Part shown: positions 20,667 through 27,775 of the stretch, one piece after another
Numbering within the stretch: position 1 is the first letter of the stretch
Layout of the letters: the number at the start of each line of letters is the position of its first letter
NCBI GenBank assembly: GCA_037178675.1
Contig: JAYMGJ010000691.1
Location: 1-27,775, forward strand
Direction of reading: 5' to 3'
Length of the DNA stretch: 27,775 nucleotides
Origin: Scleroderma bovista
Lineage: Eukaryota; Basidiomycota; Agaricomycetes; Boletales; Sclerodermataceae
Program-made: the position numbers and the translations under genes
Notes under the pieces: model-generated
Told to the model about the DNA's origin: nothing
Databases searched by the model: none
Seen by the model: the letters and a program-made list of their open reading frames with translations, nothing else

Positions 20667-22100
20667 CTATTCAACCTCTACACTTTGCGCCCTTTCCCTA
20701 ATCTCCGCGCGCTTCTGTCGGATCCTCGCAAGGGCACTATTCTTGGACGAAAGACGTTCAATGTCAGTGTAGAGTGGGAAGATTTGTCTGCATATATTAA
20801 TCAGCTAATATTCCGGGAAATCCAAAATGTCCTACCGGTTCCACCAAGTCAACAACTGATCAACTTCACCCCTTTCATCATGGTCATCCAAGAGATCTAG
20901 GATACTGTTGTAGAAGCGCTCAGAATCGGTGACATGATCCGTACGAGAGAAAACTTGAGCGGACGTGAGCGAAAATCGGGCCTGTATTTAACAAAATCAG
21001 AGGTACGATATACTTAAATAGTGAAACACACCTGAGTCGCAACATAAGCTAGTGAAGCTTTGGTGACAGCGCGCATACCATGAATGCGTGCATTCCCAGA
21101 TCGCGTCGCTTTGGGTTCTTGGTCGACCGAGCTCGGCGAGGTGAAGATGTGCTTGAACGCCTACCAGACTATAGTCACCGCAATATAAGCTGGACAACGG
21201 TCGAAGGACTCACAGATACTAGTAACCCGTTGCGCAGGAGCCCATTCCATGGATCCTCTGGATCATACGTGTAGTTAGCATACAAGAATACTGGCCACTG
21301 GTCACCAGCCACTTGGATCTGGCCATTCGTGAGTTTCGCCTTTGTTCTAAGGGCGTTTTTTAAATGAGAATCGACTGGGTAACTCTGAAAGCACGTACTC
21401 AGTATTGGCCCAATCAAGACCGGCGGGACAAAGTAGTGCACCAGTACGCTCGTGGTTGAAGCCACGTCCGGACTTCACATTACGCGGAATGTGAGGGTTC
21501 AGGGATTGTCCCTTTGGGGTGATCCAGTCAATGACCGCAGCCTTCATACCTTTGGTGTCATCTGCCCTGGCACCATTCGCACCTTTCTGGATCTACCAGA
21601 GTATATCAATTGGGGAACGCGAACAAATAGAAGGGATTATGTCACCAGGTCAGCAACGTTGACCACCTGTTCCTCCGATGATTCCATCAGCCGAGCCTCG
21701 AGCCCTGGAATCATACGCAGAAGTTCACGGAACACAGCGTACTCTTTCCGTTCCCTGTCCACAACCTGCGTGAGAGGTTTCCTCTGGATAAAAATAGACT
21801 CACGTAGCAGTAGCAAGGTCTTCGTCAACATCGGCCATATACACCAGACCATTGGTGATAAGGGTCTGAACATTGCAGAATGCATGCACCGCCCTTCCAA
21901 AATGGCGCCCGTGGTGGACAAGAGGATCTTGAGTAGTACTGATGAAAAAAGCGATCAGCCAGTTTTAAAATAAAATGTCAAAATACAGACGGCCTCTTTC
22001 TTGGTCCCAGTTGCAATGCACTGGGGGGTCCACGCTTCTGACCGGTGACTACGTCTTGTGGAGTATCATCATCGTCGTGAGCCAGGCTGGCAGCGGGCAT
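20667..22100 (-). CDS. DUF6698-type fungal protein, intact, 354 aa
   Basis: Basidiomycete family without known function. Eight exons join in phase: 21991-22100, 21845-21938, 21646-21783, 21399-21592, 21214-21346, 21032-21160, 20836-20981, 20667-20787. Seen: HHGRHFGRAVHAFCNVQTLI, GLEARLMESSEE, IQKGANGARADDT, VIDWITPKG, HERTGALLCPAGLDW, GDQWPVFLYANY, DPWNGLL, the SPSS motif (FKHIFTSPSSVD), RIHGM, then DSERFYNSILDLLDD, the WWN motif (LLTWWNRQIFP) and a basic end (SALARIRQKRAEIR). SPSS and WWN are the motifs I associate with DUF6698. The intron after exon 2 has the least certain donor (GTGTAT at 21844). A TATA box lies about 90 bp upstream. Intactness is notable between decayed repeats; the family often sits in repeat-rich DNA (inference). 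Confidence 0.8.
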
Positions 22101-22185
22101 CCTGGCAAAGAATGAAGGCGGACAAATATTGGGGGGAGAAGAGTCACTAGGGGATCCCTAACTCCTGAGAACGAAGGGGAGGCCC

Positions 22186-22192
22186 TTTTATA
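22186..22192 (-). promoter_or_regulatory. TATA box of the DUF6698 gene
   Basis: TATAAAAGGG on the minus strand, about 90 bp before the start codon at 22100, a normal distance for a short 5' UTR. Confidence 0.55.
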
Positions 22193-22651
22193 CGCCAGGT
22201 AGAGCTGTGCGATCGGACATGCTGCGATTAGTTGCATGTCATCGTTTACCTTCGCATATGCCACCGTGGGGACTGTGCTGCTGAACATGAGCAAATTACT
22301 GACCTGAGGTTCGGCACATTCGCCGACACCTATTTAATAGGCGGAGACATGGTCTAGCCACATCCCAAAATAGCGATTGAGGATAGTCTAAAACCTGTGT
22401 GGAAGCACATGAGCAAATGTCGCCCACCCGGCCATACCGCATACAGTAGTGTTAAAATAATTGCCGACAGACAACGGTCGGCCATTCTGTCCAATCCGGA
22501 TGGTACGAGAAACAAAAATCGGACACTTACGTTTATATTACCATGACCGGTGAAGTACGACGCGTCAGCACCGTTAAAATCAAACTTCTAAGTCAGCTCC
22601 TCCCTGAAGTCAGAATACCACTCACCAGGCCACCGGTGCAGACCAATCACT
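22193..22651. other. Intergenic, divergent spacer without assignable gene
   Basis: Separates the DUF6698 gene (-) from the small gene starting at 22652 (+). Both strands carry frequent stops; a minus-strand frame at 22049-22294 is short and overlaps the TATA box. I see no repeat or RNA gene. Confidence 0.5.
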
Positions 22652-23181
22652 ATGATGCCCGTTTTCAATATGCCTGACGCCCGAGGCCGGTGTAAGTTTC
22701 GGGCCCTCATCTCTGGATCATACTAATCCCAGCTGCCTCTCCAGCTTTTCCTGGTATAACTCTGACCGTCAATGGAGTCGTGCTGGAGACAGAGAGACAA
22801 CAAATTGAAGGTGAATAAATCCATCTTTCAACGGTCAATACTCACGAACAATACTCACGGTGTTCAGGCCGGGACTCAGAGGTGTCCACAAGTAGGAAAC
22901 GTCCTCAAACGCAAGATACCAACGAGATTTTCAATGCCTTGGAGACTCAAATGAAACTTGTAGTGAAAGATGGATTAGGTGCAAGTAACGAAGTTGAAGT
23001 GGGTGGTGCTGGATCTGGGGCGAGTTTCGAGGTCCTTTTTTCGAATTTGGTGTTGGAGCTTCGAGAGATGAGAACCCAGATACGGTTGTTATCTGCTGAC
23101 ATGCCAGCACAGCTTCACGTGCTTGGACACGCTGCCAGGGACGATCATGGGTGCAGGATATGCTGCTCAAAAAGGTGCTGA
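22652..23181 (+). CDS. Orphan small protein, 3 exons, 139 aa
   Basis: Not recognised. Exons 22652-22691, 22745-22810 and 22868-23181 join in phase. The first intron has a GTAAGT donor and a TACTAAT branch site placed correctly for the acceptor at 22744; a nearer AG at 22732 would add four in-frame residues but lies too close to the branch site. The peptide starts MMPVFNMPDARGRS, continues with FPGITLTVNGVVLETERQQI, a basic/polar stretch (STSRKRPQTQD), a Gly-rich bend and a Leu-rich amphipathic helix (FEVLFSNLVLELREMRTQIR), suggesting a coiled coil. The C-terminus is Cys-rich (CRICCSKRC); an alternative intron at 23173 would replace it with a few residues. It is divergent from the DUF6698 gene. 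Confidence 0.5.
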
Positions 23182-23458
23182 CTTCTGTCTGAGCATGCGC
23201 AGACTCCTAAAAACCATCGCAGCTTCTCATAATATTGGAATGCTGTCACTCCGCACTTCCTACAAATTATATAAATATATTGCCCCACTGAGCAACTACA
23301 CCGAGACAAAGCTACGCAAAGTAGTCCAATACATTCCAAACAGCTTTCCACGACTAGGAATAAAATCAGGGTGAAAAAAATTGCGGCCAGAGATTGTATA
23401 ACAGGCATCTAATATTGTCGTCAGGTCTGATAACTTGACAGGACACCAAAACTCACCC

Positions 23459-24091
23459 TCAGTCCCGTGCGGAGGTGCAAACAGGTACGGTCAAGGCAGC
23501 GTTAGCAATCGTGGTGATGAAGCGCCTCTCGTCGGTGGAGAAATCATCAACACGATAAAATTCGGAGCGGACCCGGGCAATCGTCTCTGTCGGTATGTGC
23601 TCCCTGGCTTCAGCCTCAACTTCTTCAATGACTCTTTGCGCTTCTAAAATCTCCAACATTGCCTTTCTCTTCTTCACGAGTGCTTGGCGCCATTTCTGTG
23701 CTCGACGGTGATATGGGTTTGGTGTCATTGGGACTACGACAATCTGTGATGTGAAATTTCTTCAGTGTACTTGAATTATTTTATTCGTGATACACATCAC
23801 CTTCCTTCCATATGCGCGTTGGACATTCGAATATACTCTTTGGATGCTCGAATATGCTCGATCGATGTTCGCATTGAAAGCAGCGGCACGATTGTGTTGC
23901 TGTACCTCTTCGTCGCTTACAGAACTTGAGGTAGAACTCGAGCTGATTGTTGATGGTGACCGTAATCGTGCAGTAGATAGATATGGACTCTCAGACCCCA
24001 GAGATGAGTTCGCTTTCTCCGTCGATGGCGCAAAAGTATGCGTCAGAAGCTGGTCCTTTGCCAACCCGACACCAGCAGTGGTGTCAACCAT
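23459..24091 (-). CDS. Orphan coiled-coil-like protein, 2 exons, 191 aa
   Basis: Not recognised. Exons 23801-24091 and 23459-23743 join in phase across a 57-nt GT-AG intron. Seen: a Ser-rich segment (STISSSSTSSSVSDEEVQQH), a 7-residue repeat (RAYSSIQ, RVYSNVQ, RAYGRK) just before the splice site, a basic stretch (NPYHRRAQKWRQALVKKRKA) and a Glu-rich predicted coiled coil (EAQRVIEEVEAEAREHIP). The end (VPVCTSARD) is uncertain: a GTACCT donor near 23488 could splice to a further open stretch downstream. The start at 24091 is the Met with the best context; the frame is open further upstream. It converges with the 139-aa gene. Confidence 0.5.
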
Positions 24092-24379
24092 GGCGACCAA
24101 AATGCCGGGGCTTGTTGAAACATAGTATGAATGACTATCCATGTGATTCAATTGAAACTGATACTTGATGAAAGGAGACAGTGACAGTAAAACCCACTTG
24201 AGTGAAAGGGTCAAACGTTGGGGATTGATAACACACGTCGCCCACCGAGTATAAGACAAAACATAGCATTACGTATCCTATTCCCTAATATGGTGCACGA
24301 CACCTACCCAGCTGCCCACAATTGCCACCTTGTGTGAAAGATGGGCTGTATCAACTGTGCATCCCCACATGGAGGGCAA

Positions 24380-26570
24380 TTACAATATCAAATATATTGG
24401 GTTGTCTATAAGGGTACTGTGACTAAATAGTTTGTTAATGTCTGGTCCTACAAAGGGAAATGAAAGATGCAAGCATGAAAGAGTGTGCCTGTGACTCGGG
24501 GCGGAATGATAATTAACGTAGTCTCGATGTGCCGCTTCTCGTTTCTGGGTTGAGAGAAATAAACTTGCTGCAAGAGAGACTTTGTTCGATGCGGCATGGC
24601 AACATCCAATAACTTGATTTAGGCTGAAGATGACTCGATTATCATACAGAATAGGTTGGAATGTCGTATTCACCGTGGATGGCCTCGAAACGCTTGCAGG
24701 TGGGCTCGGAGTGGGGACAAAGGTCGTGGGAGGCCACAACAATGTGCAAAGCACACGACGTAACTTCGGTGGTGCAACGGTGGGGAAGGAGCCGGACTCG
24801 CTGAGATTTTCGTCCTTCGTGAACTCCTGGACATTAACACTTGGTACATTTTCATCTTTATTATCACCAATTCGCTCTGATTCTTCAGTAGGCAGTAGGG
24901 GCAGCGTTCGGAACCCCGAAAAGGTTAGGGCGCACGTGGAAATCCTGTGAGCTTGTATGAGACGACGTAGGAGCAGGCAGATACTGCGAGGAGCATCCCC
25001 ACTTACAGGAATCCCACTGTCGTTGACATCCTGAGTGGCACTGAACGAACCCTTACGTTGTCTCTTCTCTCTACCCTAGTGCGGACGACCTAGAGAAGAC
25101 CGGTGGGATTGACAATGGCCGTGCCGTGGGCTCCTGAGCAAGGAAGGGAAATTGGGGTACACCGGGGGTCGGAATGTAATGCCAGTTGGTTTGAATTCCT
25201 GGACTGCGGCATTCCGGGGCTTGCTCAGAGATGGCAACCGCGTGTGACCAAGACTAGGTGCTGGCGGCGGTGCTGCGATATCAAAAGGCCATGAACCAGA
25301 ACCACGGCTGGCACCAAATGCAAAAGGCTTCGCGTGGAGATTGAGGGTTACAGACGTAGACGGCGGAGGGATGTGTGTATTTTCAAGTCTGCCGTGTTCG
25401 GACACATCGCGGGAATGGGCCAGCGCCGGATCATGAACGGTGAACTTACCCGAAATCCCTCGAGAATGAGGAAGAGGAGGTAAAGGTCGACGCCCTGGTG
25501 TCGATGTCGATGACGGACGAAACGCAAAATAAACCGGGTCAACGCCAAGGAACGACTCCCTGGGTTCTGCGCTGAGTCGGTGAGCGGCCCGGGGTCAAGT
25601 TGGTTATCTCAGTACCTGCAAAATCCTCGGAGCCTCCATGGGTGTCTCGACTTCCTGTCGATGTTGAAGCATGCGACACTGCCTGGTAAGAAAATATCAA
25701 CGGATTGTGGCGTTGCACATCGCCAGGACTCGGAAGGGAACATCTCCACGGTGTCGATTTCTGAGGGGGGTGGCGACTGGTTCTTCGGAGTGTGTTGTGG
25801 GCATTGGCGTACGGGCCCACGGGGGATAAGTTTGCGGTGCGCCGTCCTCACTGGGTTGTGTTTTCACTGTGAGATTAACGGTTAAGTTTCTTCCCCTTCT
25901 GAGCAGTTGCAGGCAGCTGTGATGGCATTGGGCTATATTTACGCCCCGGACCACCTAAGGGAGCTTTGAGTGGTCCTCCGATGCTTACGCTTGGGGTTCG
26001 TCTGTTTCTGGGAAGGAAAGGTTGCCCAAAGGGTGGGGCCATCATGTGCAATTTCCTTTGTCCAAAGGGTATGATAGAGATAGCTGGTGGGAGTGGGAAG
26101 CCGGGATAATGGACCATCGAAGTATGGACTTTATGATGCGCGTATGTGGGACGACGAGGAGCGTTCGGAGGCTGTTGCGGGAAAAAAAGACCCCATAGGC
26201 GCCTGAAGTGGAGGTGGTCCGATCGGAAATGGAGATGGATAATAACTTTACTGCAGCAAAGTGGGAAGCCCTGGAGAAAACATGGCTTGTCTACCATCAA
26301 AGGGCTGCTGCATATTGAGAGAGGGGGGGTGCTCAGGCGAGAAAGAGGCTGTCTTCTTGCTTGTGCAGCCATCTGTAATAGTGTCTCTTGAAATCTGCTG
26401 CGGTTCTTCTGCTTCTTAGAGCACAATAGCAGGTCTCCGAGACGCAAGACGAAGCAAGCGTTGCGATGGAACTACGAGAACCGGGGGAGGGTCCCTTCCG
26501 TGGGTATCGGGGACGCGCAACCGTCGGCAACGACCAAGAAGGCGACTGATTAGGATGTTAGAGCAAGTAG
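24380..26570 (-). pseudogene. Multiply frameshifted relic of a long low-complexity Agaricomycete protein
   Basis: Short blocks that I associate with one conserved fungal protein of unknown function (recollection) appear in the correct order but in changing frames: RSRFQETLLQMAAQARRQ (about 26345-26400), SIGGPLKAPLGGPGRKYS (about 25935-25990), TVNL and PPWARTPMP (25830-25885), ESWRC...VDIFLPG (25685-25740), DPALAHSRDVSEHGRLE (25380-25430), KPFAFGASRGSGSWPFD (25290-25340), EFKPTGITFRPP (25160-25200), REKRQRKGS (25045-25075) and ALTFSGFRTLPL (24910-24945). Frame changes fall at about 26340, 25880 and 25770, and TAG at 25076-25078 interrupts PH|GREK where CAG would fit. The middle portion seems much shorter than in relatives. 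Minor splice differences cannot explain shifts inside conserved blocks. Ends are approximate. Confidence 0.55.
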
Positions 26571-27775
26571 GGATGGAAGAAGGACAAAGGTGCTTACCGG
26601 CTGAGGATAATGTATCCAGGGGGAGGCAAGATGCTGGGCGGGGGGTCAACGAAGACGAATCCTGTGAGAGTGTAGACAACGCGCGGAGAGTACTAATCGT
26701 GTATGAAGGGCCATCCATTTTGCCTTTGCAACGACTTACTGGGATATGCGCGTGACGTGAAGCCACACAGAGACAAAGTACTCGAACGCACTTGTGGGGT
26801 CGTTGCACCCAGGCATCGACGCAGAAGGTTGAAGGCATGAAGACGAAAGAGATACAAGTTCCAACTTATCGGGCAATGACGCATCAGTATAGCACGCGCG
26901 GGTTGCCCATACCCATGTATTTCGGTCGTCGTCATAGCGGCGGTGGTTGTGAATGATGATGGTGATGAACGTCGTCGTCATCGTCTGTAGCGGTGGGCAA
27001 TGTGATGTGCGACGTGTAGTGACCCGTGACTTACCCGCGGGTGTGACGAGTACAGGTAGAGTGCGGCAGGCACGGATCCGCGTTAGTGCTCTGATACCCG
27101 CAGGTTTACCCGTGCAGGGCACTAGTCATCGCATTGGTGGTGGTTGGCGTTGGCGTCATCGTCTGGTGGTTAGGTTAGTAGGATGTGCGAGCGGCAAAGT
27201 AGAGAGCACGAATGGGCATGGAAATGGATCAAGCATAATGTTGGATGTGTCGATCGTGATGCCGAGTATGCGGATGGTTCCAGTGAGTCGAGGGAGACCA
27301 AGAACATCTTTGGAATTGAGTCAGCTAGCTGCATGGTCACATGCACGTGCGTTAGCAGTGGAAACAATGGACAAAGACCGGTGCCAGCAATGAGGACGGA
27401 CGGACTGTGGTGCAGGCTGTGGAATCGAACCCATAGATACTCCGAATGAGTTGGAGACATTTATTATCGTGTTGATCGAATCGGAGGACCCAGGCGGCAG
27501 TGAAATATTGTGTGTACACCTTGACATGCAGACAGTGTCGAAAGACCTGGAAATGACGCAGATGCCGTTGGGCAGCCAGGTGGACACACCAAAAGGCCCA
27601 ACAGACACTCCGGACGTGGTGAACACCAACGGTAAAATGGCCGTTGCAGGCCACGGTGATGGCGTGGGCACATACCTAGGTGCTGGAAGTGCAAGATGCG
27701 GCGTAAATGAGATGAACGGCGTTGGAAGCCATGTGAATGCGTCGAGCGTGCACGCAGACATGCAAAGTGTTGCAG
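26571..27775. other. GC-rich stretch, unassigned
   Basis: Open frames overlap on both strands, which in GC-rich DNA is not evidence of coding. The most continuous one is on the plus strand from 26953 to the window edge, broken once by TGA at 27391-27393; its last 127 codons are open to the end and could be a partial exon. It may also contain the decayed 5' part of the minus-strand relic at 24380-26570. I recognise no motif. Confidence 0.35.

Noticed and set aside
24630..24950. Plus-strand 106-codon frame
   Set aside because: It is antisense to the minus-strand relic, which carries the recognisable ALTFSGFRTLPL block here.
26953..27775. Plus-strand gene running off the right edge
   Set aside because: One in-frame TGA, no recognisable motif, and equally long frames on the minus strand in the same GC-rich DNA; not enough to call a gene.
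1..27775. CRISPR arrays, prokaryotic operons, ribosome binding sites
   Set aside because: The intron-rich eukaryotic gene structure rules these out; the only regular repeat is the 111-bp satellite, which has no spacer structure.

Overview
The window looks like nuclear DNA from a filamentous basidiomycete, most likely an Agaricomycete. The evidence is dense short introns (about 40-65 nt, GTRNGT donors, CTRAY-like branch sites), a eukaryotic tRNA-Ile(AAU), fungal versions of housekeeping genes, a DUF6698-type gene, a P-loop family typical of mushroom genomes, and remnants of Plavaka-like and chromodomain Ty3/gypsy elements. All gene models were spliced by hand. The intact ones join in phase across every intron, which supports them strongly. 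Family names come from recognised motifs; no database search was run.

Left part (1-10.6 kb), ordinary host genes: a mitochondrial-type methionine-R-sulfoxide reductase (-), a DNAJC7-like TPR/J co-chaperone (-), divergent from it a D-domain/F-box/WD40 Cdc4-like SCF receptor (+), an LACTB2-like metallo-beta-lactamase-fold protein (-), a tRNA-Ile (-) inside the short divergent promoter shared by LACTB2 and DNA polymerase delta subunit 4 (+), and a 14-exon phenol-hydroxylase-like FAD monooxygenase (-).

Middle part (10.6-14.5 kb), transition to accessory DNA: a previously unlisted 5-exon gene for a 127-aa orphan protein, with two adjacent introns that are near-copies of each other; a frameshifted and apparently C-terminally cut P-loop gene; and the 3' end of a Plavaka-like transposase ORF with one in-frame stop.

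Right part (14.5-27.8 kb), repeat-rich and decaying: a 5'-truncated gypsy element (RNase H-integrase-chromodomain, then a long extra ORF, then a candidate 3' LTR). Its frames stay aligned across single stop codons that are mostly TGA where CGA is expected. The element breaks off inside RNase H against an AT-rich block holding a 111-bp satellite. Next come an intact 8-exon DUF6698 gene, two small intact-looking orphan genes, and a multiply frameshifted relic of a long low-complexity fungal protein. The last 1.2 kb is GC-rich and unassigned.

The strongest candidates for something undescribed are the duplicated intron pair, the extra ORF downstream of integrase, the frame-preserving 111-bp satellite, and the three spliced orphan genes. 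I see no multi-gene defence or biosynthetic system.
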